A stretch of 64,000 nt of DNA from Antedon mediterranea (GCF_964355755.1 NC_092675.1:2886312-2950311), one strand, 5' to 3'. Positions 49,255 through 63,649 are shown, numbered from the stretch's first letter. Notes: a model not told the origin generated them from the letters alone. Translations and numbers: made by a program.

Positions 49255-49734
49255 GGATTATGCCATTTGTGGATGACTTTGCTTCAACTGACAACACAGA
49301 AAGGACTTTATTAACCCTCTCCAATAACATTATTAATGGGTGCTAATCAAAACATCGTACTCATTGTATTTTCCACTCATAATAATGAAATCTTTTAGTG
49401 CATCGGTTCTAACAAAAAGCAGACGCTTAGAGCGCGTTGACACAACAATGCAAAACTAATTACAAATAGTGAATGAACAAAATCTAGGTGTAAAATAATC
49501 ATGAGTTTGAGCTTATGATAAATGTCTTCAGCTTTGATTTTAATGAGTCCTTTAAGATGAAAATTATGCAATCTGCGTGCATTGTCCTTTACAGGTTGAT
49601 GTCTCATTATTGTATGCATCATGTTAAATAGAAATTTAAACTATAATCATATCTTTTTATTATTTCATACGCATCCAACATTGAGTAACTTGCCAATTAC
49701 ATGATGGAAACTATTTAATAATTCATCATGCTTA

Positions 49735-49862
49735 AGTCTCATTTGAGGCTTAGGGAGGGAGTTGAGTTGAAAGAGTGACAATCTTGGCAGTAGGTCAGGA
49801 TTGAACACTGGACCTTGGGATTGGAAGGCAAGCACTTTAACCACCAAGCTACAGCTCCACTA
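49735..49862 (-). mobile_element. tRNA-derived SINE (first family), diverged minus copy
   Basis: The plus strand carries aggattgaacactggacc (B-box side) and taaccaccaagctacagctc (A-box side), matching the copies at 31438 and 48790. Confidence 0.6.
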
Positions 49863-49978
49863 CAATCAGATGCATTGATGAAATACTATTAGTTTACTCA
49901 GCTCAGAATACATAAATTTCCAAGCTTATTGTTTTTTTTTTTTAGATAGAAAGGGGTGGGTGTAGGGAGATGGAGTGC

Positions 49979-49999
49979 GGGGGGGGGGGGGGGGGGGGG
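49979..49999. repeat. Poly-G run of 21
   Basis: Twenty-one consecutive G residues, followed closely by ggg and ggggg runs: a strong G-quadruplex candidate and a likely site of length error in assembly. Confidence 0.9.
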
Positions 50000-50004
50000 C
50001 TTGG

Positions 50005-53000
50005 GTGGGGGTTGGAGTGATGTGTTTAGAAAAGACAAAAGTGTGCCCTTTTTGGTTCCGTCCCTGAAATGAACATTTACCAAAGAGTTTACAGAAAGCA
50101 TGCAACAGAATGGGTGTCCTTTTAATAAAACCTTCCAATTTAAAGACCCATTGTCACAAAGTGTGAGGATCATCAATTTAACTTCTCAATATTGGTAACG
50201 GAAGCATAAACAATTGACAGTAATGTAGAGAATGTTGTCATGTTAATAACCAACGGCTATGACGTACAGAGAACATTCCAATAGAAGAAAACTGATTCCA
50301 ATTTACACAATGGTACAGAAAATAAGTAGAATCACTATGAAGGGGATATCTTCTGTAGTACAAGGATGAAATAAAGAAATAAACATCTGTATAAGAATCT
50401 TTATGGACAGAATTTTACTTTCAGATAGAAGTCCCAAATTTAACTTAACTTAACATCGTGTCAATAGACGTTAACGGAGCCGTTTGGCTAGGGCCGGTTC
50501 TTCCTTAATTTTGGCAAATACAATGCAAACATTACGGTTAAATTCAGAACTTCTTTTATCATTTTCAGGCACTCGTAATCTATATTTCTAATCATACATT
50601 CCTACAGGCTACAGCAAGGTTTAGTTTCTATGTAATGTAGTCAGTTTAAATAATGATTAACATAAACGACTGATCAGCATTAAACGGAAATTTAACATTA
50701 TTAGCAAACATAATGATACTGCGGAAATATATCTTGTACAGATACATGGTATTTAGTCATCATAAGCTATGAAATAGAATGTCAGAGGTCACATTTAAAA
50801 TGTCAAACTGGGAGCTGTTTAAATTAAAAATGCAACATCTACTCCTAATTGCAGTTTAATTATCAATTAAAACAATAATCTATAATCTAACAAACTTTGC
50901 AGTATATTTTATATTTAATAACCAAAGATATTGAGTGTTTATAATTTGTTTTGTTAAATAATACATAACTACTGTATGGCACTGGTAGATTCTAATATTT
51001 CTAATCTATATTTTTCTGCTGCATATCCTCAAATTTATTTATAAAATGTAATGTTATCTATAACTTGGTAACCCATTTCTTCTGAAAATACTTCATGTAT
51101 TTTTCTAAAAAATATATTGGAAGAATATAAAAACTTTACAAGTACTGCGTATGTTATGTTATGGTATATTTTTGGCACTAAACAGACTACTGTACAATAA
51201 CATGACAATACAGTAGATATTTCTGGAAGTAACGTGACTGTAGTCAGGATATGAATGAGTTGTTATTTTCAACTTATCTGCTGCCATTGCACTTTGTGAC
51301 AAGATACAATACCCATGACTGACTTCTGTTTTTCGAGAAAATAACCAAATCAGCCCACGAAATTCACGTCGACAATTGCCAACCTTATTGCTTGGCAGCA
51401 GAAATTTGTAGATTATATTTGCAAATTATAAAATCAACACAATTCTTAAAATATTTTTGAAATATAATTTAAAACAGGTAGAGCCGCAAATCGTAAAATC
51501 AACTCAAAACGTAAAAATCAACCAAAAAACCCCTAAAAAGTAAGAAAAAAACTCAAATTGATTTGTTTACAGTACACTGAGCATGTTTTATTCAACAACC
51601 ACCAACATTTTTTTAGGAAAATAAATTCAGTCAGTGTATAAAATTTATTTTTTAATTAATACTAATATTATTATAATTCAAATTAATAAACATTATTTGG
51701 AATTATGCAGCAGATTTAGTTTTAAAAAGTTGTAATGCAAAAATATATAACGACTTGAAAGTTTGGAAAATTATTTTTATAAATTACATAGTACATTTAT
51801 ATAAAAAATATAGAATTCTCGTAATTTATAATAAAGATTTGACTAAGAAAATTGCTGAGTAGAATGGGTAGTGTAACAACATTAATGTTTATGGAATAAA
51901 GTAACATCTCTTACTAATGGCCAAGCAGTTATAGTAATGAATAAAACTAAAAGGTTAGATTACAAAAATTACTGGACCCTGGGAAAACGGAGAGCTATTT
52001 GTTGTTTTCTATTAACAAATTCATGTCGCATTGTTGAATTAATTCTTGCAAAAAAAAAAATCCCTTTTAATAAAATGCAACATTTTATAATGCGACATTT
52101 ATTATAGCGCTATTTCATAAAGATCAGATCGCTTTAAGCATTTGTTGTTATTAAATAAAATTATCTAGACTCTGAGCAGGAATTAGACTACTGTAACCAA
52201 AGACAACCCATTAATGACAAAAAAATTTAAAATAAAAAATAACGAAGAACATTTTATCTTCAGACACGTCTTAAAGATCACAATGTATCATTAAAAATAA
52301 TTTTGATTTGATGTGTACACCTGGCGAACCTCCTGTGGATTGTGTAGGCTAATACCACACCACAGTTTAACTCTACAATCCTGGCAATTAAAGACAAAGT
52401 AATGTCACATACCAAACAGATACCAGCATCCTGTAGTGTTTGCGAACTGTGCTAGGCCACTTTAGGGGGATTTTTTATGCAAGAGTATTAGGTCTCTAGA
52501 GGTTGTTGTTCTACTATTTATTATTGTTACATGCTTGTTGTCTTTTTCAAGTGCACTGTTCACTATAAGCGCACTTTTAAAAAGCAGAAATTTGTAGTAC
52601 TTATATACAATACAAAAAATAATTAATCTTTTCGTGACTAATTTTCTAATCGAAGTATGACACAATAGCTCTGTAACCATTTAAAATGGCAATTAATAGA
52701 CCTATATTTTTCATTATGTTTACTATTTTATCCTACTAATTATTGTTCAATAATTATTTTTTTAAATATAAACAAAACCGATTTTGCAAATTTTGAAGTT
52801 TTTCTCAAATCCCTAGACCATAAATTATCATATTATTGATAAAAACATTTTTTGGAGGTTTCTTTTCAGGTTCTGGTAATTATTAAAATGTTCACATTCA
52901 TTTGACCTGAGGTCAAATTGAGACCAAACTGCATTATTTTTAAAATGGTCAATTGAAATATGCAGTCATAACTGGAATCAATTTTTTAAGATTGTTTCTC

Positions 53001-55600
53001 TTTTTTTAACCAATTTCTATTATGCAAGAAAATCATGTTTAAAAAAACAGTTCTACTGTTCTTTCCATCCCAGCCTGGGCCCATAGAGGTTGGTTATTTA
53101 GGGTGTACGGTAACTAAGATTGCTTGGCGTTGCCAAGAATCTGGTATTTCAGCTAGGGGCAGTTATAAAATCTGCTAACATTACAACTAAAATAACTTGA
53201 GGGGTTCAGCATAATTGAAGATTTGCTGTGAACATGGTTGAAACGTTGCACAAAATGGAAATGTGATGTAATTGTAAAAATAATACTGTAAAAGTAAATG
53301 AATGTTATACTATATTGTTAAATCACTAAAATGTAGGTGGGGGAGGGGATGACGTTGATAATCTAAAGCATGGTGATGGGAAGACCAGTGAAGGGTGAAC
53401 AGAAACAAGTCAAGTTGGGACTGGTGGAAAGGTTTAATTAAAGTTTATGTTGGAAAACTATACTACTAAATTGGTACTGAACAATCTGGATTAAATAGCA
53501 GTTCCTGCTACTTGTATTTTAATGCTCACATGTCCTGTCTTGAGATATAATAATAGCCTATAAGGCCAAGACGAGGATGAGCCTTGACATCCCTTTTATC
53601 TTGTGACAATATCTCAATCAAAACCTACTTACTAATACCAAAACCATTGGCTGATTAGTTTAGAAACAAGGTGTTATTCTCTCCAATATGGATACTATTA
53701 ATTCCACATGACTCAATTGTCAACAAAGTAAAACAATTTTAAAACAACCGAGATAATTGTGTTCTTTTGTGTGTTTTTTTAACCTCTTACAATTAAACAT
53801 AGGCAGCACTAATATAACCCTACCACATGCTAATTAAGCTAATTCCCATTGACATTATAAAATGTACCATATGTATTAAATATAGTGATGCTTCACTTCT
53901 TTTCTTGCTCTTGTGATGAAAAATGCGATTATTTTGACACGGACAGTTGGAATTGTATTGAACAAGTGGTCCATCCAATCAAATTATATTACCGTACACA
54001 TAAAACTATACAGCAATGACAATATGACATAGTTCCTATGAACCAAAACAAGGTTGGTTGGAAAGTGGGCGATCAGGTCATAAATGTTACTGCCCCATGA
54101 GGATGCATTGTCACACTTAGATACAGTATTCTATATGGATAAATTCATGACAATATCATACATACACATCTGCAGTGAAGACGAGGAGCGCAGCGACAAT
54201 CAGTGGGGTCTATGTGATGCGTTAACAAAAATCGGAATTTATGAGTGTAGATGCCATAGTCATAGTGAATTTACTTGAGATTTTTTGTAGTATATTATTG
54301 CAGGGAACAACACATTCATTTATATAAACATTCAATTCTTGTAAACCAGAAAAAAATGTGAAAAACCTGGATTACAAAATGGACGTTTACGGCCACAACA
54401 GTGTTACTGTTCATATGCACGCTGACGGGTATTAATACCAGTAGTAAGATTGATCTGTATTATTAATATTTATTATATTATCAATTATACAGTATACTTA
54501 TGTGCTATATCTCTGTATGATAATTGATCTGTATATATTACATCATCTTGCCTTTGTTGTATAGAAACACTTCTAAAACAAGTAAAGCTACTTACCGTGC
54601 AAATTATAGTTAAATATCCCTACTACAAGCACAACATGCCCTCCAACAAGCCTGGCACAGTATAATACTGATGGTAGAGTGTTGTATTTTGCACATGTGT
54701 TGATAGGTTCAACACTTTGATTGTTTGTTTTCACTGGTCATACACCAGCAAGACTTCAATGTTCTCCAGGATAACATAGCAATCTGATTGGTCAATGTAA
54801 ATCCTATTTCAACCACTGTCAGGTTTGATTTGTTGCTACCTTGTCATTTGCTCAAGCGTGAGACATTATTATTTTAATGTCGATATTAAATAAACAGCAA
54901 TACAAAATCAAATTTTCAAAAATCTAATATATAATTTGTTTTGATTTTTTGATTCAATTTTTTTTTCTTGATATTCAATGAAAGATGATAGAGGGCAGGC
55001 ATTTGTTCTTACTGTGGTTCACTGATAAAAATCAAATATCCAAATAAAATAAAAATCAAATAATCAGTCTTTTATTTCCATTCTTCACTTATAAAAAAAA
55101 ATCTATTTATAATAACACTATTATATTAAGGATAAAAGAATAGAAATAAAGCCGGTTAAATTTCTAGATTTCTAGTGCAATTGTTTTGTATAAAAAATGT
55201 CCTTTTTTTTGTGAATTCGCAAAACATTTTGTTGAATAAATTATTATTATTAGAACTAGAAATATTTAACTGTATTTAATAATTGATTATTTATTATTTA
55301 TAAAATGATTGGCAAGGTGTTTTATTACACCCACTTAATATTCATTTTTCACTTTTATTATTTGCCATTTTCTATCTTCTGAGAATTAAAAAAAAATTAA
55401 ATGAAGTCATCAACCAACACCCTGAAGCAAAATGACAGGTTGATCTGCCAATAATCTAATAGGCATAATTATAATTTAATTTATATAGATCATATTTCCC
55501 TTAAACATCCTATTAATATCAATATTTTTCAATCTAATTTATTACTATTGATTTTTATGAATATGGACATCATTATTTATAATATAAACTTTAACATTAT
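50005..55600. other. Gene-poor stretch 50.0-55.6 kb
   Basis: AT-rich sequence without recognisable genes or transposon termini. Short frames at 52462-52680 (minus) and 54084-54278 (plus) have no family features. No kinase motifs (HRDLK, DFG, APE) were seen on the minus strand. Confidence 0.4.
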
Positions 55601-55629
55601 TATAAAACCTTAGAAAACCTTAAAAACAT

Positions 55630-56260
55630 TAGACTTGCCCCAGTCAGTATTAAGTCAAGTCGCTGTGGAACCTATGATTTATTGTATAGTACAAGAATTA
55701 CTTATGAGTTAGGTTTGTCTAGATTTAGTTTGAATCCAATATTCTTTGAAAGTGGTTTTGCTACTTTATATAAACATAGATCGCAAAGTTTCAGCCTCTA
55801 TTTATTGATTTATATGCATTTTTGCAACAAATAGAAAAAATTGATTAAATTACATTTTTATTTATTTTATTTTCTTACAAGTTCATACATAGCACACATG
55901 ACAACAAGGAGCTTTTTATTTGTGAAAACGTAGAACATACATTGTTTTTTTTGGAAAAACACTTTGAAACAGCAGAAATTAATAGAAAATATTTTCTTCA
56001 TCCTTTTTCTAATTTCTTTCCTTACAAGTTGAAGCTTCAAATTCTATTTATTTTCAAATTAGTCTCAATCAATACTGTTAAGAACAATGTTTTTATCTGT
56101 CTGAATTATAATATAAGCAGACTTCAAAAGACTGCATCTCCTGCTGATGCCAAAAAACAAGCTAGCTAGTGCAATAAGACATATTGTAGGAGATATTTGG
56201 AGCAAGTTTTATACTATGTTAGAAAATAAAAATTATTTTATTTTATTTTATTTCATCTTC
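55630..56260 (+). pseudogene. Decayed retrotransposon C-terminal remnant
   Basis: The plus strand reads SRCGTYDLLYSTRITYELGL... then, after stops, ELFICENVEHTLFFLEKHF, which resembles the C-terminal Cys/His region of LINE ORF2 proteins. The piece is followed by a (ttttatttta)n-like tail at 56230-56260. Several stops break it. Assignment is tentative. Confidence 0.4.
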
Positions 56261-56532
56261 ATCCAACAGCGACCAAAGTTGCCCATAACAGGATTGAATC
56301 AATAAATATAATTTATATAGATAATTAATTAAACAACACAATTAGCTAAAATTACAGGTAAATCAATTACCATAGCAAATTATCATATAGAAAGTAATTA
56401 AATAGAATAGCAACAGTAATCTTACAACGAAAACAATAAATAGTATCACAAAAAATATCAATAAACAAATTACACTAGGAAATAGAATTAAATAATCTAG
56501 GAAGACGACAGATCCAACCATCCCTAGTTACA

Positions 56533-56881
56533 TTAAAGATATATTGTCCCCCAAAAACATGAAAAATGTAGATTAATTAAATCAGACTTTGAATAGGTTA
56601 TTTTGTAGTTTTAATAAAGTAAATCACTTCCGTAGAAAAAAAAACGGGGAAAAATAATGTTTTCAATTATAAAATAAAATGATAAATGGTTAAGTTCAAC
56701 CAAAAATCCATTGGCTGGCAGCCAATTTGACCATTTTTTGCTTTGAATAACAGTTTTTTCAGGTAAATAATTTTTGTTTCGACCCAATTTTTGGTCAATA
56801 ACTATTATGTGACATTAAAATTGCATATTAAACAAAAAAAATTGTAAAAAAATATTTTTCAGGGGGACAATACATCTTTAA
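56533..56881. mobile_element. TTAA-flanked palindromic MITE (agatgtattgtcccc family)
   Basis: 349 bp: TTAA-agatatattgtccccc to gggggacaatacatct-TTAA. It shares interior words with the copy at 35936 (gctggcagccaatttgac), so these two derive from one internally deleted form. Confidence 0.8.
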
Positions 56882-57959
56882 CCCTTCCCAGTGTATTTTG
56901 TAGATGATTATTTATGTATGTTTATGTTTTTGTAAATGGAAATAAAGAAACCAACAAACAATTTTTTTTCTGTGCTCTGTTTTGGGTTGGCCAACTAGCT
57001 GGGCAACTAGCATAGGTGTTTGCACCTGGTTAGTCTTTCCTGGCCTTCTATATTTCGTTTTGTCTTTTTCTTTGAAAAATAATTATTATACCCATATAGT
57101 CATAGATGCCAAGTTTTTATATAACTGGTTGGGGAAATGAGCACTGCGCTGCCTTTTTGGAGGATTAAAAAATATAGCTGGTCCACCAGCCATTGAAAAT
57201 GCATAATGTAGGAGGAATTTCTATTTTTTTATGTACATCGTAGGAGGTTCTTTCTAATGATGCAGCTCCCTTATTTATGCCCTTCGTCCCCTTGTCAGGC
57301 TTATTAGGTTAGACACCTCTTTTGTTTTTAGCTGTGCTGCTCACATGCGTAAGAAAATAAGCGTAAGAATAGGCGCAGAGGCGTGATTGGTAGGTCTGTA
57401 AAAACGTGCCCATATTATAATTAAAAACATCACAATTAGTATACCACATCTTTTATTCAATATCAATAATTGCATATATTTGCATAAACAATGAGTTCTA
57501 AGTATTACATTATACACAGCAAATCAAACAATATTTAATTTCATATTAATTATTCATAAATTAACAGTAAGTATAATACTAATAGTAAAGAAAACACACT
57601 CAGTCTACTAGTCAATATGGGTTGGTATATATTCATAAGGACTTGAATGTGTAAAATATATATTAATTTGGAAAGCAGAATATGGTGTTTGGTTTTGGAT
57701 GGTAGCATAATAAATGGTAATGGTTATAAGGTTCAACAAGTTTAAATTACTAACAACGCTTAAGCATTAAGCAAAAGTGAAGAATAACAGAATATGAAGT
57801 GAATGTACCTGTTATGAACTAAAACTAATTTCCTATACAAATGAAACATACAGAACTCCCACAAAATATGTAACTTTCTTGATAGTTTTCCTTTAATGTA
57901 TTTAAAAAATAAAGTGATATCAATAAATATTCCTAGTATAACAGATTATTCTTTCATTT

Positions 57960-58480
57960 TTCCGTCCCAGCGGGGTTAGCCTCCAGGCCATCTCTCTTTT
58001 AACACCCTCTTAAATTTATATGATCATATCACATTTGTAAACCAGTGGGTCAGGCCCTGACCATATCTCTTTCAACACCCTCTTAATATACTCCTGGATG
58101 TCAACCTGGCTCTGGTCATTCCAAATCTATTCTATAGGGAACACAATGTAAAGTATATTCTACACATTCATGTGAGCTCAAACCCCATGGTGTTCCTCTA
58201 ATTCAAGACCCATTAATGTTCAAAAACATAAATGTTAAAATGTTGTATAGGTAATTCTTTGGGCTCAACCCCTCTGGCCATTCTCATCAATATACTCTTC
58301 AATGTAATAATAATGTAACACACATTTTGTATGATTAGTACAATATTCGTGATCTCAACCCCTCTGGCCTTTCCCTTATATTCCAATACCCTTCTATTTT
58401 AGATAACATGAAATGTAACCATTTTGTATAGTAGAATATTCTTTGAGCTCAACATTTCCAGTCATTGCCCTCTCTATCTA
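57960..58480. repeat. Degenerate repeat with 'gagctcaacccctctggcc' words
   Basis: Near-copies of caacccctctggcc, tctctttcaacaccctctta and ggctcaaccc recur at roughly 60-120 bp spacing. Highly diverged tandem array; no coding sense. Confidence 0.5.
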
Positions 58481-59780
58481 AATCAAAATCCTACCTTTCA
58501 TCTGGAACCATTTCTCTCAATATTATGAGTTCAAATTAAAATATCAAGCAAAGCAAGACATACATAATTTTCTAATAAGACAAGGCTGAATAGGGATCAT
58601 CATTACACTTGTGTTATTAACTGATGTGAACACGCCAATTTGTTGAACATTAGATTAATTAACTATAATGAGAATTTTTCAAAAATTGAACTTTTATCTA
58701 AAAATAATAATTTTCAATTCAATATTTTGACACTGTATATTATTTGGTTTCTTTTATTCTGTTGATTAAGTGGATCAATCAACGAAAAAAACACAGGAAA
58801 GTACGCAATTTAATTTAGCCCTTTCCTTGATATAATTATTATTATTATTTGTATGTTACAATGTTTATAATTTATATTCATGGGTAAAAAAAAATATAAA
58901 AAAAACAAAATATTTTCTTGTATCAGTCATTACTTTAATTAACTGAGAATTTTTCAGAAAAGATATTTTTATCTAAAATAATAAATAATATTTTTTGTTT
59001 TCATTTTTAACATTGTGATATGGAAACTTGAATCAGGGAATATTTATTTCCGTTTGCAAGGAATTAAATTTGAGATTGTGGGTGGCTTAACGATCAACAT
59101 GTGGTGGTTTTACTGTACTGTGTATAAGGACCAATCATGGATATTTTAATACCATTAGCTCAGATACAACAGAGCATCAAAACTCAGATATAGATCATTT
59201 AAACTGGAATAGTGTTTGAATGTAAACAAGCTAATAAAGTATATGTTAAAATATTATTGACAATTAACCTATATTTTAATGGCAAATAATCTGGCTATAT
59301 GTCAGCCGATCTATTAGTTAGGCTATACTGTAGTTGAACAGTACACTACAGTACAGTATATGATGCACTGAAGGTCTACGCTGCACATACTGTATGGATC
59401 AGAGAAATTTATAGAGAAGTGGTGTAATAAAAATAGAAGGAAGGAACAAGACATACTAGAGAGCAACCTCAAGCAAAAACAAAATGATGATAAGGTTCCT
59501 TTAAAATGTTTAACTGAAAAAAAAAGAATTAAACTTTAAGAACCTGAGCACAAGCGTGTTTTGCGGCTGGCGATGATTTAGAAAAGGGTGAAATGTTTAA
59601 GCCGCCAGCCGTGCCAAATGCGATTGGTGTGTGACACTACCAATCGGGCGATTTCTTATATAAAAAAGTATTTAATTGCCTACACTGATGAAGAACCACC
59701 AAGTCACACGAAATGATACTCTGTAATACAATTCCTTCTAAAACTTAATTTGTACATTTTTTAGTTTTTAATCTTTCTCA
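58481..59780. other. Gene-poor stretch 58.5-59.8 kb
   Basis: At 59560-59720 a GC-richer block has two hairpins (gcggctggcg...cgccagccg and cgattggt...accaatcg), followed by cactgatgaagaacc and cgaaa, reminiscent of a decayed hammerhead-bearing repeat. Otherwise nothing is recognised. Confidence 0.4.
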
Positions 59781-59789
59781 GTTTGTAAT

Positions 59790-60280
59790 TTATTTATATT
59801 TGATTGGGGTACACATAGGATATGCAAATATTCTTATATTTGATTGAGGGACGCCTAGAATATGCAAATGTTCTTATATTTGATTGAGGGACACATAGGA
59901 TATGCAAATATTCTTATATTTGATTGAGGGACGCATAGGATATGCAAATATTCTTATATTTGATTGAGGGACGCATAGGATATGCAAATATTCTTATATT
60001 TGATTGAGGCACATGAATAGGATATGCAAATATTCTTATATTTGATTGAGGGACACATAGGATATGCAAATATTCTTATATTTGATTGAGGGACACATAG
60101 GATATGCAAATATTCTTATATTTGATTGAGGGACACATAGGATATGCAAATATTCTTATATTTGATTGAGGGACACATAGGATATGCAAATATTCTTATA
60201 TTTGATTGAGGGACACATAGGATATGCAAATATTCTTATATTTGATTGAGGGACACATAGGATATGCAAATATTCTTATA
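59790..60280. repeat. 40-bp minisatellite carrying ATGCAAAT octamers
   Basis: Twelve units made of ttcttatatttgattgaggg plus acacataggatatgcaaata, very homogeneous from the third unit onward. Each holds one exact ATGCAAAT, the POU/Oct binding octamer, in the same orientation. Confidence 0.95.
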
Positions 60281-63200
60281 TTATATTAGTCATCCTATAC
60301 TACAAAAATAGCCCTTTATATATACAATTTTGAAGATGTAAATCTATCATAATAAATATATATTATTAAAATGATCTTCAGTAATAAAGACAACTTGATT
60401 CATTTATTTGGTCATTATTTTCAAAAGCAATTATTAAATTATACATAAGAAATAGATAACAAAAATCTATAGTTCTATAATGTATAAACCTACGTACTGT
60501 ATATAATCTATGTACTATGTATTAAAAATTAAGTCTACTTAATATACAAACTTATAATAATTATGAATGTATCATAGCAGATATCATAAAGGTAATAAAT
60601 CAATGAGTATTATTTAGATCATAAGTTCAATGGCTGTATCAATTGTACTGTACTTAAGTGAGATATTTCGCCAAGGTCTTGATTTTATACATGAAATGAT
60701 GAAATACACTTATTATTCCAAGCTATGACTATTACCGCTCACTGGCTAAACTCAGATCATGAGCAGTCCAATGCAACTACCCCAGCAATTGAGAGCCTCA
60801 TAGGAGTGGTAACCCATCTAGGGGCCTCTGCCCCCTGCATTATACAACTGAGGTGGGAACAATTATACTGCACAGCAGTATGTCAACTAATAATGCCTTG
60901 CAGTTTCTCATATGTGACATCCATACATTTTGTAGGTCTGAACAGGCATTTAGTTTGAAAGATAGCTTATGAGAAAATATACAAGCCTTGGGTGGTTGGG
61001 AACACAAACTAAAACTAACCATATAACAAATACTAACTCTATTCATAATACCCACAGGTACACTACAAACAAGCTATAAATGACATCTAGTTAATTCACA
61101 GAATAACACAGTTAATAACAGATGCGATTAGTTAGTGCAAGATTCAGTCAATGAAGTGCTTGCATATGCAGAATGTGCTGAGAATCACGTGTAGGTGAAA
61201 TACACATAATGAAATCGGTGAGTGAAGAGAGACAGTAACGATTCCGGGGGTTGGGCCCGTTTCTGCTAAACAAATAATTGTGGGGTTTTTTGGCATCATG
61301 ACTGATGAGAGGCAAGCCATGCTTCAGTTTTATACTATGTTATTTAAATATATCTTTTGGTTTTTGGCATCAGAAATAGGAGTTTGCCAAAAACAGGAAC
61401 ACAATTCAAATAACTATAGTAAATCACAGTGGAATTAGTAATTCTCCACAGTTAAATGGTGTTCTCAAATAAATTGTTAAAATTACTTAATCAATTATAT
61501 GTTATAGGACATATTTATCAATGTGAAATCTTAGCTGCAATGCCAGCAACACACAAGATAACGATTGTTTTATTAACCTTGAAAGTAACAGCCATTGATT
61601 TTAATGAGTTGTTTATATAAATATAATTAAATCAAACTTGTAATGGAATTAATCAGCAGAAAACATATACACAAGATTGTTAAAAATACTTTATGTATTT
61701 TTTTAAAAGCAAGGTTCTAATAAAGCTTGTGAGGCATTCTAAGATTATATGAATAAATTACAGAATTAATCGATCTAATTGTCTCTACACTTATTTTGAT
61801 CATGATTTTTGATAACAACACGGCAAGCAAACAAAAATAATAATGAATGAAATTTAGATTTTATCATTCTCTTTTAAAAAATTAAGATTGCTTAATAAAT
61901 TTCATTCTTATTAATTATAATAAGCTTTGAAATGAATGAACACATCAATAAGATATTAAATGAGAAACAGTAATCTATTATTATTTCTTCACTATTATAT
62001 AAATATAAATATGAAATTGAAAGGTGCATATAAACTTTATCAGAAAAATAATACTACAGTAAAAGTATATAATATACACTAACTATTATAGTAAAAACAA
62101 CACAGGTTTACATATGTACGGTATATTCTCATGTAAAGCTCTGTCTACACTATTAAACTTTATCTGACAACAAAATGTGATGTACCCATATATGGACATG
62201 ATGACATCATATCACTACCATATTTGGGTATATCACTACTATATTTGGCCCATCACAGTTTTTTTGTTGTCAAATAGTTTGTTAATTTTATAATTTTAGT
62301 TTGATAGGGTCTTATAGTATACGTGACAAGAACAATTTTATTTTTCTAGTATAGATCCTTAATTTGATATTGAAATAAAAATAATCGTTGACGGAAAAGA
62401 TAGTGTAGACAGTTTTAGGGTAGGTATAAACCTTAATACATGTATTTATACTTTTGTTTTTTTGCATTCGTCTAAAACATATTTTCATTTAAATAATAGA
62501 GATTTGTCTCAATGCACATAGTAATATTAATTCAGCAATTTGGTATTTGATAATTGATAATCTACATTGAAATATTGAGAAGGTAAATCTTTTTTTAAAC
62601 TCTTACATTTTAAATGAACACTCTTTGTTTATTAGTGAACAAAACTACTCCTACTAATGTGATGGCCGTTTTTAAGCATAATTTTCAGTGTCATTGTCAC
62701 AACAAAAACTGTCAAATTTTATTTCACAGGCTAATTTTGCGATATGAGAGAATATACCTGGTACATTTTTTTTTTACAGAAGTAACAGTACAGTAGTGAA
62801 CATTACAGTAGTGAACAGTGTACTAAGTGTCATACTAACTCAAATTAAACCCATTCTCTCCAACCCACAAATTATTAGCTATTACTACAGCAGAACCTCT
62901 ATTAAGGGGACACATTAAAGACCCAACTAAGTTCATATGGGTGTCCCCTGTATAGGGGGTGTACTTGAATACCGATTGACAGCTGTATTAAAACATATAC
63001 TATATTCCCCTTCATTAATATTGGTATCCTGTGACTATAGTACAAAATCATTGGTAAATGGAATGGTTTAACAATTTTTTTTTTAATCCCGAGATGATAT
63101 TAACATTACATTTGGTTTTACAAAAAAAAACCAGCTTCAAAGTTTCTATTGTTTATTTTAAAATATAAACCTTTGAAGCAACATTGAAAATAACCCCACT

Positions 63201-63440
63201 TATTTTTGTCAGTGGTGAAGCAGAACAAGCGCTGTGTTGAAAAAAAAGTGGTATAGCATCAATGTTGTAGAAATGGTTAATATTTTATAACAATATACAT
63301 TTTAAACCAGGAGTCACCCTGTAAACTGAAAACTGCTAGGATTTATCAAAAGGAAAAGAGCATGGGCTTATTTATATTAATATGACACTTTACAATAGAT
63401 GAACATATCTAGTAGTTAGTGCTATCCATTGTACCATGTG
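60281..63440. other. Gene-poor stretch 60.3-63.4 kb
   Basis: A GC-richer piece at 60720-60960 has a 77-codon plus frame without recognised domains. One MITE copy is at 62134-62416. Pieces of the aaggggacac family are at about 62885-62960. The 63130-63250 segment matches 21150-21300. Confidence 0.4.
62134..62416. mobile_element. TTAA-type MITE (gtctacactatcaaac family), copy 4, interrupted
   Basis: Left end aaagctctgtctacactatt, interior tatatggacatgatgacatc, right end gatagtgtagacag. About 280 bp because extra sequence (roughly 62280-62395) separates the right terminus. Confidence 0.65.
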
Positions 63441-63441
63441 T

Positions 63442-63493
63442 TCAACTTGTTTTAAATCCCTTCTTCTGAGCTGCTTTGATTTTGCGACGGCTG
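63442..63493 (-). CDS. Candidate terminal exon of an unidentified minus-strand gene
   Basis: The minus strand has tttttactttgcaag (acceptor-like) followed by codons for SRRKIKAAQKKGFKTS and a TGA. Base composition and the strongly basic peptide stand out from the AT-rich surroundings and look like the C-terminus of a nucleolar or RNA-binding protein. The rest of the gene would lie beyond 64 kb. Too short to identify. Confidence 0.3.
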
Positions 63494-63649
63494 CTTGCAA
63501 AGTAAAAAGTAAAAGAAAAACTAAATAAAAATATTCAACGCAGAACAACTTTTAATGAAATATTAGGAAAAAGTTAGTAAAGCAAATATCTAATCTACAA
63601 CTGCATTGTTTGTTTCAATTAGGTAAGAAAGAATCAATTGTTTCCTTGT

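Noticed and set aside
60725-60958. 77-codon plus-strand gene
   Set aside because: GC-richer but with no domain, no splice context and no paralog in the window; left as unassigned.
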